A DNA stretch of 64,000 bases from Saccharum officinarum (GCA_020631735.1 CM036160.1:114806680-114870679); one strand, 5' to 3'; positions 44,601-56,841 are shown, counted from the stretch's first letter. Notes: a model not told the origin generated them from the sequence alone. Made by a program: numbers and translations.

Positions 44601-46916
44601 TGTAAGGTCCTAGATGGCTAGAGGGGGGTGAATAGCCTATTAAAAATTCTACACAAGCCACTAAGCAAACTTGTTAGAATAACAAACGGCGTAAAGCGAG
44701 TTTTGCTTAGCCAAGGGTTGTGATGCAAGCCTCCTATCCACAAGTCTAGTAGATTATGATCTCTAGTTCATACAAGAGCTATGCCACTATTTATACACTA
44801 GTGAGCAAGCTAACAACTACTAGTAAAGGCTACTACTAGAGCTACACAAGATAATCTAGTAAAAGTAAATGCAAGAGATAGGATTGTGTATCTTATACCA
44901 ACGGTGGAGTGAAGATGTTGCCAATCACCAAGATGATATACAATCAATCAATATTGACAACAATACAATATGGAGACCAATCACCGGGAGACAAGAGACA
45001 CAATATTTTTGTTCACCCGGTGTTCACTTGTGCACCGACAAGCTACGTCACCGGTTGTGTCGACCAACACTTAGATGGTTCCTCGGTGCGACCCTCAAGT
45101 CACTTGCCCCTCAAGGCACGCCCCGCAAGGCACCGCAAGACACCACTCTCAAGTGAGGTAACTCAATGACACGCGCAATGTAATAGAGTTGCTTTTGGCG
45201 TCCCGCCGAGGAAAGCACAAGAACCTCTTACATACAACCGGAGGTGGCCAAGAACAATCACCTTCTCTTGCCAACGCCTCTAACAATCTCCAAGCCGGTT
45301 AGGAGCGGTACTCTCCAAGAGTAACAAGAAATCCACCGGCTAAACCACCCACAAGTGCCACTAGATGCCCTCAAGCTATGCAATGCACTTTGGGATCACT
45401 CAATCTCACTTTTGATTTGCAATCAAGCAAGAGAGATGAGTGGGAGGAGTAGCTCTAGCTCAAAGGATGCACAAGAGTGTTAGAAATGCCAAGAGACCTC
45501 CCCAAGGGCCGGCCAACGAGTATTTATAAGCACCCCAAACAAATAGAGCCGTTGCCACTCCACTGACCGTTTTTTCGGGACGACCGGACGCGCCGGTCGA
45601 AACTGACCGGACGCGCTCAACCGCGTCCGGTCGCCCTGCGACGTCCACGTGTCCCTCAAATTTCAAATGCGACCGTTAGATCCTCCAACGGTCACTGCGC
45701 GCCAACAGTCAAATGCTATGACCGGACGCGCTGCTCAACCGACCGGACGCGCCGGTCGCACAGCACCGCGCGCGCGAAGCAACGACCGGACGCGCTCCTC
45801 GCAACGACCGGACGCGCCGATCCGCACAGCACCCGCGCTCGCGAAACAACGACCGGACGCGCTCCTCGCAACGACCGGACGCGACAGTGCCAGCGTCCGG
45901 TCGGAGTCCAGTAAGCTCCTTCGACGACCGGACACGTCCGATCGCGTGTGACCGGACGCGCCCCGCGTCCGATCGTCCTTGCGAACCGCAGTTCCTTCTG
46001 GGCGACTGACCGGACGCGCCGGTCCCGCGAGTGACCGGACGCGCCGGTTACAAACCCTAACACCCGTGTCTGCGCAGTACTGACCGGACGCGTCCGGTCA
46101 TACCATGACCGCGTCCGGTGCAGCGTCCGGTCACCTCTGTGACCTCCGTTCGCCTCCGTTTCTTTTCCGACTTCCGGCGTAGTGGAAAATAGGCTTTTCA
46201 ACTCCTTGAAAACGCCTGAATCCCGCGCTCACACGCTCGGCGGGAGGGAGAGAGGAACCCAAACCCCTCTCTACCCGCAAACCACAGCGCGACCAACGCC
46301 ACCTTTGTAAATGTGCCAACACCATCAAGTGTACATCTCCATGTGCTTGTGTGTTAGCTTTTTCTCAATCATTTTCAAAGGTTTTCCAATTAGCTCACTA
46401 GGTCCTACATGCAATGCACTTCATGAATTCACCTAGTGGCACCCGTGCATCGAATAACCGATAAGACTTCCCCTCTTAATTGTTCGGCTATCGATCCTAA
46501 ACCACTCACACCCTCTATGGTGTCTTGAGTGTAAAACAAAATGGCCCTATGGTTATACCTTTGCCTTGAGCCCATTTTGTTTCTCCAAATGATATGATCC
46601 ACTTCATATCATCACATGACCGTCTCGATCCATCGACCTTAACTTCACTTGCTCTTCACCGTTGCATCGGTCCGTCGGCGCTAAGTCTTGCTCAAGCTTC
46701 ACCATCGCATGGTCCTTCGCTTCGAAGCCTCGACTTGCCCTTAACCTTCACAACCGGTCCATCGAGCCAAGCCTCATCTTGGTCTTCACCATCTTGGTCA
46801 TATGAGTCAATGTCATGTCTCATATGCAATGACCACCTTTATCTAAATCATCCACTTAGATACAAAGGTTAGTCCTAGGTTTCATCAATTAGCCAAAACC
46901 AAACTAGGGACTTTCA
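44601..46916. repeat. Solo LTR, 2316 bp, with perfect target duplication GGTGT
   Basis: Starts TGTAAGGTCCTAGATGG and ends GGGACTTTCA; GGTGT occurs directly before (44596-44600) and after (46917-46921). There is no internal retrotransposon sequence, so it arose by recombination between two LTRs. It contains the GACCGGACGCG array. The type is unclear; the opening TAGAGGGGGGTGAATAG is common in grass Copia-type LTRs. Confidence 0.85.
45577..46135. repeat. GACCGGACGCG array inside the solo LTR
   Basis: Twelve exact GACCGGACGCG copies plus variants and inverted CGCGTCCGGTC copies lie in 560 bp. Spacing is irregular (about 20-60 bp). Several copies pair locally with an adjacent GTCCGGTC, forming short palindromes such as ACCGGACGCGTCCGGT. 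Confidence 0.9.
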
Positions 46917-47160
46917 GGTGTTTAGTTCCCAAAAATTTTCATCCCAAAACATCACATTGAATTTTGCTGCACATGCATGGAGCATTAAATGTAGACAAAA
47001 CAAAAAACTAATTGCACAGTTCACCGTGAAATCGCGAGACGAATCTTTTAAGCCTAATTAGTCCATGATTAAACAGTAATTGCCAAATAAAACAAAAAAA
47101 CTATAGTACCCAAAACCAAAAAATTTTGCCAAACTAAACACCCCCTTAGCCCCGCCTATT

Positions 47161-47405
47161 CGGGCCTTGTTTAGATACACCCCAAAAGTTGAAATTTTTT
47201 CACTCTCTCCATCACATCAATCTTTGGACCCATGCATGAAGTAGTAAATGTAGATAAAAAAATAACTAATTACACAGTTTAGTAGGAAATCACGAGATGA
47301 ATCTTTTGAGCCTAGTTGGTCCACGATTGGACAATATTTACCAAATAAGACGAAAGTGGTACTATTTATTAGATTAATTTTTTTTTTCAATCTAAACGAG
47401 GCCTC
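47161..47405. mobile_element. GGCCTTGTTTAG-family MITE in the CAP-D2 promoter
   Basis: Starts CGGGCCTTGTTTAGATACACC and ends CAATCTAAACGAGGCCTC. An almost identical copy is at 39791-40032. It lies only about 215 bp before the CAP-D2 start codon. Confidence 0.75.
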
Positions 47406-47620
47406 GGTTCGAATCAAACCACCGGTGCCACCTTCACACGTGACGCGTGGGCCCTCGCTGTCATACAGTCGGGACAACCTCACGAAATCTCACGGCTCCC
47501 GCTCTCGATTTCGAAACACTCGCCACTCTTCCCCTCCCATTCCCAATTCCCCAGCCCAAAACCAAACCCCTCCGCCTCCCCCTCCTCCTCCTCCGCTCGC
47601 CGGCGTCCGCCCGCGTCGAG

Positions 47621-50600
47621 ATGGCCCCGCCGTTCGTGTTCCCGTCGAGCCTGCGGGATCTGGAGCTGGACACTGACGGCGGCGGCGACGAGGAGCCCTC
47701 GCTCCGGCCGCAGAACCCCGTCGCCATCGCCACCCTCCGCGCCGCCGACCTCGAGGAGTTCGTCAAGGGTACGTGCCGCCATCTCCCAGCCGCCGCTGGG
47801 TTCGTTGTTTGGTCGGGTTGTACCAGTCGTTAAGAATTCCTAGTTTTGGATTCAGATCTTGATCGTCGCTTGCTTAAAATTCACTAGAATAGGGTTTTGT
47901 TGGATAGTAATGCTAGTCGGAGCTTCTGATTTGGATGTAGCTGGCAATTCGGTGCGTGCATGTAAATTATTGAGTTTGCAGACAAATGCTCGTGGTCGCT
48001 TCCACAGAAGCGTTTGAGCTTGCTTGCAACCAATTTTGAAACCTGTGGTCTTGCAGTTGCTTTGGTATCTTACCGCACTAAACATGGCTGGGGTTAAGAA
48101 ACTTGATCTGATTTCAGAAAAGTTGGGTGCGCGCAGCTAACAAGCTATTATAAGTTTTGCTTCAGCGGCCCTACATAACCCTGCTATCTTAATTATTCAT
48201 AAATCTTTTTTCGTCATCGTCGTCTCTGTAATATTTGCAATTGCTTGATGGGAATAGACCTTTCCCCTTAATTTCCATGCTATAGTCTTGCTATTGACAA
48301 TGTTGGCTGTTCTAACCTGTGGCAACGTGCAATTAGAAATTTATTATTAAAAAATATAGAGATCTAGCTAGTTTTGGTGCTTTATTTTTTTTGAATGAAA
48401 TATCTTGTTAAGTGAACTGATTATTTTTCTTATTCTGATTCAAACTGAAGGTGCATCATTTGATCTTTCTGATAAAGAGCTATTCTGCATTGAGGAACAG
48501 GAGGCGTTCGATGCCATCTATTCTATTGTTCGTGATTTCAATTGCTTACCCCCAGCCCTTAAGTTTAACATCGTTGAGACCTTGCGCTCCAACCTCAGTG
48601 TCCTTCTACCCAACATAGACTCACTTTCCCGGGCATCCATGTCATCCCCTTCTGATACTACCCCAATCAATGATCGCATTGCCTCACACCGCAATGCCTT
48701 CAAGATCTACTCCTTCTTTCTCATTTCTATTGTTCTCACTGAGGAATCTGCTGCTGAAAGCAGCACAGGGGCTAAGGTGACTTTTGTGAGGAAGATACAA
48801 TTATTCAGATTATTTATGCTCTTGTTTTTTGAGTTGACTTTATTTTTTCATGAGAACTTAGGTGACAGCACACGGTCGAAAGAAGAATCGTGTATATGCT
48901 TGGAATTGGGAAGCTCAAAGAGGCAGGATCATGAGTCTAGTTGCTAATTCTCTTGAAGCTGACCTTTCGCTACTTTTTGGTCCTGGAGGAACTGATGAAC
49001 GATATCTCTCTTTCGTTTCAAAGTAAGTTCTGGAAACTGACTACAGTGCTTTCCAGTAACCCACTTTTTTTTTTTTGCAATGACATCACTTTCATAACAC
49101 GTAGGTGTACTTTTGTCCTCTGTGAAAATCAAAGTGTGTTAAAAGATGAGGATACAAGAAATGGCCTGTGCCGGATAATAGGAGCAATTGCCACGAAGCA
49201 TCAGAGAATTTCTCAAATCAGTGCATCTGTCTCGCATCTGATCCACAAATTTGATTTCACCGTTCCTCATCTTGCAGAAGCAGTTGCTTCCGCAGAGAAA
49301 AAGTTTGGTGACGGAAGCCTCGCAATTTCCCTGGTTAGGGAAATAGGTCGGGCTGACCCAAAAGAATACGCAAGAGATAGTGTTGGTGCTGATAATGTTG
49401 GGAGATTCCTTGTAGAACTTGCAGACCGTTTGCCAAAGCTTATGTCAACCAACATCGGTGTTCTGATACCTCACTTTGGTGGTGAGTCATATAAGATCAG
49501 AAATGCTCTTGTTGGAGTTTTGGGAAAGCTGGTTGCAAAGGCTTTCAAGGATGTTGAGGGTGATAGCAATGCTCGGCTTCGAAGTAAGCAGGCTATGCTA
49601 GAGATTTTGATTGAGCGCTGTAGGGATGTGTCAGCATACACAAGGAGTCGTGTGCTTCAGGTGTGGTCTGAGCTTTGTGAAGAAAATTCTATCTCAATTG
49701 GCCTGTGGAATGAAGTGGCTTCAGTTGCTTCAGGGAGACTGGAGGACAAAAGTGCTATTGTGAGAAAATCAGCACTACAGCTTCTCATTACAATGCTGCA
49801 ACACAACCCTTTTGGGCCTCAGTTAAGGACTGCAACCTTTGAGGCAACTCTAGAAAAGTACAAGGAAAAATTACAAGGAATGGAGCCTTCAAATCCAGAC
49901 AAAGATGAGGTTGTAAATGATTGTTCGCCTGGTGAAGTGATTGTGGGGCAAGATGAAAGTATCAGTGATAGCTGTTTAGCATCAAGTCAGGATCAGAATG
50001 ATCGTGATGCTACGATTGTGGATATAACAAATTTGGAGCAAATAAGAGCTTTAGTTGCATCACTTGAAGCTGGTCTGCGGTTTTCAAAGTGTATAACTTC
50101 GTTAATGCCAATTCTTGTTCAGTTGTTGGCATCATCCTCAGCTACTGATGTTGAGAACACCATCCTTTTACTGATGAGATGCAGACAATTTCAGATCGAA
50201 GGATCAGAAGCAGCACTCAGGAAAATGTTACCTCTGGTAATATCCCAAAAACTCTCTCTGGTTTTTGTGCTTGTTATGTATTTGTTAACATTCTTTGATC
50301 CTTTTTATTTTTCAGGTATTTTCTCAGGATAAGTCAATATATGAAGCAGTGGAGAGTGCATTCATTACTTTGTACACAAGGAATAGCCCAACAGAAACGG
50401 CGAAACGTTTGTTAGACCTTGCCATTGATTGTAGCATTGGTGACCTTGCTGCTCTCGAGAGCTTAATTAGTTCCTTAGTTTCAAAAGCAGAAATTTCATC
50501 CAGCACGGTGCGCCCTTCTTTCCCTATCAAATTTGCTTTGGCTACCACTTTGAATGTGATTATTTGTTAGTTCCAGCTAAAGTAACTGAGCAGTTTGGTG

Positions 50601-53600
50601 ATTAAAATATAAATATATAATTCAGTTGTAAAGAAAAAATAAATGTGGTGACACATTTGAAACTGACTGAGCACCAGAGTTTTTCAGATTGGAGCAATTA
50701 AGATGCTTGCTTCTTCAAGATCCTAATTATTGACCTCTATAAATATGAATTGGAATTACAGAAGGAATTGGAATTTTTCCATGTCCACTGATTTGTTGTC
50801 TTTCTTTCTTCGATTACTGTAGTCATATATAGCTTAGCTTCCCAAATATAACCATTTTTTTTGGATTATATTACTTCAGTTCAGTGATATCTTATGTTGC
50901 TTCTGAGGATATTTTCTGTGACTTCTTGCAGGTATCAGCACTGTGGGACTATTTTTGCTTTAACATAAATGGAGTGAGACCAGTGCAAAGCCGTGGAGCT
51001 CTATCAATTCTTTGTATGGCTGCTAAGTCGTCTCCCAGCATTTTGGGTACTCACTTGCAAGATATTATTGACATTGGGTTTGGACGCTGGGCTAAGGAGG
51101 AGCCTCTGCTTGCTAGAACTGCATGTCTTGCTTTGCAGAGATTATCAGATGAAGACAAGGGCAAACTGATAAATACTAACAGTAGAGTATTTGCTGCATT
51201 GCAAGGTTTGGTAACAAGCTTCTCAATTCCTGAGAAAATATGGTATGGAGCTGCAGATAAAGCTATAAGCACCATCTATACCCTACACCCTGCACCTGAA
51301 ATTTTTGCTACTGAGACCGCAAAGAAGTCCCTCAGTTCTGTATTCAGTGTTTTAGGAACCGAGGATGTGTCAAATGGAGATGAAACTGAGAATGATGCCT
51401 CTCTGTCATCAGTATCACCTTCAAAGCTGGGTAGATTTCTTTTTGTTATTAGCCACATAGCACTTAATCATTTGGTGTACATTGAGAATTCCGTTAGGAA
51501 AATTCAGAAACAGATACGGAAGAATGAAAAATCTCAGTCCACCACTGAGGATCTCCAGTCTGATGCGTCTAAAAGTAATGAAAAATCTCAGTCCACCACT
51601 GAGGATCTCCAGTCTGATGCGTCTAAAAGTTCAGAGGTAATTCTGGCTTGACTGCTAAATCTCTGTCCTTTCTGAACTTGTCACTTTTCACTTGTCATTG
51701 TTTCAGTTAAGTTCAGGTTGTGCTTTATTGTGTAACAGGCACAAGGCATAAATGCCGAACTGGGACTTGGTGCAACCATAGATATTGCAATCGAGTCCCT
51801 TGCTGAAAGAGCAGAAAAGGAAATTGTTTGCTGTTCTTCTGAAAAGAATCTCATAGGACATTGTGGGCCATTTCTCTCAAAACTCTGCAGGAATCTTACA
51901 TTGCTGCAAAAGGTTTATAGTCTACTGGGCTTCCTGTATTTCATTTAAACATTTTTTCTTGTTACTATCTACAGTTACTAATTTCTTCTCTTTTGAATCT
52001 AGTTCCCAGACCTACAAGCTTCTGCAATGCTTGCTCTATGCAGGCTAATGATCATCGATGCAGAGTTCTGGTAAGTATTTTTTTTTCTTTCGCATGACTC
52101 TAGTTGTTCATTATTGTGGACCGATGAGCATTTCATGACAACACTCCCTCACATTAAACACTCAACTTTCAGCGAAGCAAATCTTCAAATCTTGTTTACT
52201 GTTGCTGAAAGTGCACCTTCTGAAATTGTCCGATCCAATTGCACCATAGCGCTTGGCGATTTAGCAGTTCGCTTCCCAAACCTCTTAGAACCTTGGACAG
52301 AGTATATATATGCCAGGTTACGTGATCCTTCAGTGTCAGTGAGGAAGAACGCTGTGCTGGTCATTTCTCATCTTATATTGAATGATATGATGAAGGTCTC
52401 TCTCTCTCTCTCTCTCTCTCTCTGCTCCTCTCCTTCCCACCATTCTGTTACTTTTCAGTCACTTTGAAAATCTTTTGTAGGTTAAAGGGTATATAAATGA
52501 AATGACTGTAAGAATAGAAGATGAAGATGAGAGGATATCAAGCCTGGCAAAACTCTTCTTTCATGAGTTGTCAAAAAAAGGTATGGAAACTTGTGTCAGA
52601 AACATTGGTTGACTAACTTGAATACTAGAGTTTCACTTCTAACAAATTTGCTTCTTTTTTATTGGTGGCCTCTGAAGGAAGCAACCCAATTTATAATCTT
52701 CTTCCGGATATCTTGGGTAGACTGTGCAATCAACACCTGAAAGAAGAAACCTTTCGCAATATTATGCAGTTCTTAATTAATTCAATTAAGAAGGTATAAT
52801 GTTTAATGCTTCACTTGTTTGCATGCTGTTAGCATACTCCACATTACTTGTTAGTAACTATATACTGTTGCAATTGTGATCCCAGGACAAACAAATGGAA
52901 GCTCTTGTGGATAAGCTGTGCAATAGGTTTGCTGGAGTAAATGGTACTATGCTTATGCCTTCAATAGGATAAATAGTACCCCATCTGTTTGCTAGTACTT
53001 GTCACATTTGACCAGCATGCATACTAAGTCATGATTTGCATAAAGTTGGTTTGATACCTAGCTAAGTGGGTGCTTGTACCTATTGTTAATAAGGTACTTA
53101 GGGAAAGAGCCTGCCTCAGTGTTGAGGAAGTGGCAATTTATTGTGAACAAAAAGGTGGTAAGAGTAAGAAATTTGCAACAGCATAGGAGAGAACATTACT
53201 GCATTATATAAAATAGAAAGGAGAAAACATTGCACATATAAGAAATAAGATGAGATCAATTGCTCTTTTTTGACACTCTTGCACCTGTGATTGATGTCTA
53301 CATTTTAGCTATATTAAAAGTTAACACTCATTTCTTTGTTTCAGTCATTTAATTCTTTGTTTTCTCAAGACAATTGTGCTGTAAGACATGCATTTTAACA
53401 TTTCTCAGACGCCTGACTCTTTCTTTGCTTGTGTTTCAGATGTCAGACAGTGGGAGTATATCTCTTATTGCCTTTCTCAGCTAACCTTCACTGAAAAGGG
53501 CATGAAAAAACTCATCGATAATTTTAAGATGTTTGAGCATGCATTGTCTGAAGATTCTGTGATGAACCACTTCAGAAGCGTAATATCAAAGGTTGGTAGC

Positions 53601-54994
53601 ATAGCCTTGATGTTTGTGTAGGCTTCAGTTTGGTTTAATAAAGCACCACTAAATTTATGAACAATCCTTTTTTTCACTTACTTATGGTGATTCCACCAAT
53701 CAGTGCAAGAAGTTTGCGAAACCTGAGCTAAAAGTTTGCATTGAGGAATTTGAGGAGAAACTTAGCAAGGTTCATCAGGAAAAGAAAGAACAGGAGGAAA
53801 CAACAAAAAATGCTGAGGCGCACAGACAGAGAATTGGCTCGCTTGATGAATTTCTGGCTACTAAGGAAGTTAGTCAGAAGAGTGGGAATTCTGCTGAAGG
53901 TAAGTAGAAGAGTTTTCATTTTCTCCTGATGCTCCTTATCCTCTATGCTACATAACTGCTAAAAGTTGACTATGTGATGCTATATAGCTGTTTATGTTCT
54001 GTGCACTAGATGGTAGTATCACTGTTTCTCTTGCACAGATGGTCTGACCTGTCTATTTATGTGCCCGTGTCAGAAGAAACTAGCGAGGTAGTTGATCCTT
54101 CGGTGGATAGCAGCACCGAACATACGGGGAACACTCCAGAATGCAGTGACCATACTAGTACAGAGAATTTTCAGACATCACCCCCAGTTACAGAATCAGG
54201 TGGCGCTGGAGAGATCAAATCAACACAACCTGTTCGCAAAGGTGACTCATGATTCCAGCTTTGATATCCAGTTATCCACACAACACGACCACATCAAGTT
54301 TCTTAAGGAACTCATCTTCCATGTATCATGCAGGCATGTCACGGTCAAGGGCAAAGAAAACCAGTGATCCCGTTTCAGATCCTTTGGTGGATAGGAGCAC
54401 CGAATATAAGAACACGCCAGAACACAGTGCGGATACTAGTACGGAGAATTCTCAGACATCAGCCCCACTTACAGAATCAGGTGACGCTGGAGAGGTTCAA
54501 TCAACACAACCTGTTGGCAAAGGTGGCTCATGATTCTAGCTTTGATATCCACACAACACGAACACATCAAGTTTCTTAAGGAACTCATCTTTCATGTATC
54601 GTGCAGGCGTGTCACGGTCAAGGGCAAAGAAAACCGGAGATCCCGTTGCAGATCCTTTGGTGGATAGCAGCACCGAATATAAGGAGAACACGCCAGAACA
54701 CAGTGCAAATACTAGTACAGAGAATTCTCAGACATCACCCCCACTTACAGGATCAGAAGGTGGCGGTGAAGAGATTCAATCCACACAACCTGTTCGCAAA
54801 GGTGACTCGCAATTCCAGCTTTGTTATCCACACAACACAAACACATCAAGTTTCTTAATGAACTCATCTTTCATGTATTAGGCATGTCACGGTCAAGGCC
54901 AAAGAAAACCAGAGATCCCGTTGTAGAGGACTCAGCAGACAGTGGTCCAGTTAGATGCGCCACACGCTCAACCACTTATCCTTCTGCTCACTAG
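47621..54994 (+). CDS. CAP-D2: Condensin I subunit CAP-D2 (Cnd1), 18 exons
   Basis: CAP-D2 is the HEAT-repeat non-SMC subunit of condensin I, needed for mitotic and meiotic chromosome compaction in the nucleus. Exons: 47621-47768, 48451-48776, 48862-49022, 49105-50236, 50316-50507, 50932-51636, 51739-51912, 52003-52070, 52173-52395, 52481-52580, 52678-52793, 52886-52943, 53440-53591, 53704-53899, 54074-54241, 54334-54522, 54607-54801 and 54882-54994. They total 4416 nt (1471 residues) with all phases consistent. The start is MAPPFVFPSSLRDLELD. HEAT-rich parts include KSALQLLITML, ARTACLALQRL and the conserved Cnd1 core IVRSNCTIALGDLAVRFPNLLEPWT through VRKNAVLVISHLILNDMMKVKGY. A coiled-coil segment follows (EEFEEKLSKVHQEKKEQEE). 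The C-terminal tail is expanded by repeated exons ending in SRSRxKKT motifs. No lesion is visible, so the gene looks functional. Confidence 0.94.
51523..51630 (+). repeat. In-frame 2 x 54-bp duplication in CAP-D2 exon 6
   Basis: Two identical copies encode NEKSQSTTEDLQSDASKS twice in tandem just before the exon 6 donor. The copies are exact, implying a recent event or strong homogenisation. Confidence 0.95.
52397..52423. repeat. (TC)n microsatellite at the CAP-D2 exon 9 donor
   Basis: About thirteen TC units start at the second base of the donor, which therefore reads AAG/GTCTCTCTC. Confidence 0.9.
54074..54994 (+). repeat. Tandem exon-intron duplications in the CAP-D2 tail
   Basis: Exons 15, 16 and 17 encode versions of VDSSTEYK-NTPEHSADTSTEN, QTSPPLTESG and QSTQPVRKG. 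Exons 16, 17 and 18 each start G(M/V)SRSRxKKT-DPV. The introns between them are also similar (TGACTCATGATTCCAGCTTTG, then CACATCAAGTTTCTTAA). Unit length is about 273-275 bp and includes both an exon and an intron. Phases are identical, so every copy can be gained or lost without breaking frame. Confidence 0.93.
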
Positions 54995-56456
54995 TGCTAC
55001 TTCATTTCACTCTCGATGATTGAAGGACCGCAGACTATTGCTTTGTGCACACGACATGTCATTCTATTCTAGTCATGTTCGATTTGTACCCATCACTTGG
55101 TAAAGCAAATTGGTGAACTGTGCAGACAAGGAAGGTGATGGTGCAGCGGGCTCCCACCAAGCGGCAACTCCATTTATAGCATGCCATTCAGTGACGATCT
55201 CGCCTTGAGATCCCGGAATTCTGGACCACAATGGTGCGCTTGACGATTTCTTAACCTGGACGTTTGAAAGCCACGGTGGGCTGTATCCTTTTAGCATGAT
55301 GCGTGTTGGTCTAATTTAGCTCGCTGAATCCCGAGCAGACAATAATTGTCTCCCGGGAAACTGTCTAGGAGAGTCCTTGTAAGTTGTAAGGACCACTTAT
55401 TTGGTTGTTGCAGTAGCTCGGCTTTGAAATGGATTGTCTACTAGTAGCACGACATGCTTCCGAGGGATTTGATGTATGTATATCTGGCTTGATCTTTTAG
55501 GCCTGATGCTGTGATATTTTGAACATGTTCTTATCAATCCAGATTTCAGGCTCGGCTCATGTCCAGCCTTTCAGTATGACCACAGAATTCCATCTCTATC
55601 TCTACTGGTTTTTTTTTTTGGACAACATCTCTGCTGGTGTTTGAGTCCACACAGTAGCAATAATGGATCTACGATAAGTGCCGAAAACGATTGTGCAAAT
55701 CCGACAGCTGACTAAGACGACAATCGATCGGAAGCCGTCGACACGTCGTCACAGTCACCCCATCAGGAAAGCCGGATTCTGGATAGGAAGAGAATCCAGG
55801 AATGCAAAGCTGTAAAGCTGTTAATCTCCCGGGTGGGACCACCTTGACGGCGGCTGGCCGAAGGAGGAGCATCCACGGCCACGAGCCCACGACCATTGCC
55901 CCGCCTCCGACTCCGAGAAAGCAGGATCGGAAGGGTCGGGCGGGCCACTTGCGCCTTGCGGAGCGATCCTTTTCGCCTCCTGGACCACCGCTCCTACCCA
56001 CCCGCAGACGCGTCTCCACCTCCAAGAATTTGATCGCGCGCGGGCGCACGGCACGACTCGGCCCGCCCCGACGGCGACGGCGACCCCCGGCTGCTCCTCC
56101 CCCGCCGCAGGTTCCCCCGGCTGGCCGGCTTGTCTGCCACCACAGGTTTTCTTGTGGCAGGCGATTTTTTTTCCCCTTCCCTCTTTTCTGAATTCGAGGG
56201 TGCCGAGCTTGTCAGGCTGTGTGCTGTGCAGGAGCGCGGAAATTCGAGCGACGGGAGCGTGTTCGGCGAGGCGGCCTGCGTGGTTTTCCTGCTACGAGAC
56301 GGTTTTAGCGTCAGAAAACTTATCCGTTCGCCGTTGCACAACACGATGGTACGCTTTCAAGTTCGCCGCGTATTTGTGGTCATGCACTCAACACTCATGT
56401 AGTCTGAATCTTTTCTCCTTTTTTTATAAAAAAAGAAAGAGTTTATGTGGCCTGAG
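54995..56456. other. CAP-D2 3' UTR and downstream GC-rich flank
   Basis: The first several hundred bases are probably the 3' UTR. 55850-56300 is GC-rich with long but unrecognisable open frames on both strands, perhaps the leader of an unannotated transcript. No protein supported. Confidence 0.4.
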
Positions 56457-56754
56457 AGGGTGTTTAGTTCCTCCAAAAATAAAATTTAACTCATCACATC
56501 GGATGTTTGACACGTGCATGGAGTATTAAATATAGATGAAAAAACTAATTACACAGATTACGATAAATTTGCGAGACGAATTTTTTAAGCCTAATTAACC
56601 CATGATTTAACAATGTCGTGCTACAATTAGGCTTCATAAATTCGGCTCGCAGTTTCAGTTTTTTTATTAGTATCCGAACACTCCTTCCGACATTCTATAA
56701 AACATCCGATGTGACACCTCAAAAATTTTCACACCAGAAACTAAACACCCCCTG
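56457..56754. mobile_element. GGCCTTGTTTAG-family MITE
   Basis: Starts AGGGTGTTTAGTTCC, ends AACTAAACACCCCCT; shares CGAGACGAATTTTTTAAGCC with its relatives. Confidence 0.75.
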
Positions 56755-56841
56755 AATCTCACACTCGGTGACAACGCAGAAATTTGATTCAGAAGATCTC
56801 AGAAGGAAAGAGAGAGTTGACAGTAGTTGTGCCTGTGGCTT

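Larger units (their letters stand above)
44587..47150. mobile_element. Harbinger-type MITE split by a solo LTR
   Basis: The left piece is TTAGGGGGTGT (44590-44600); the right piece resumes with GGTGTTTAGTTCCC at 46917 and ends AACTAAACACCCCCTTAG near 47146. Together the ends are GGGGGTGTTTAGTT and AACTAAACACCCCC, flanked by TTA on both sides, the target signature of PIF/Harbinger MITEs. The intact right part is also present in the upstream copy at 39541-39778. Confidence 0.8.

Noticed and set aside
45577..46135. CRISPR-like or satellite array
   Set aside because: Repeat motif is short with irregular spacing and lies within a bounded LTR of a plant genome.
55669..56344. Possible short gene after CAP-D2
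   Set aside because: Several overlapping GC-rich frames with no recognisable protein and no consistent exon structure.
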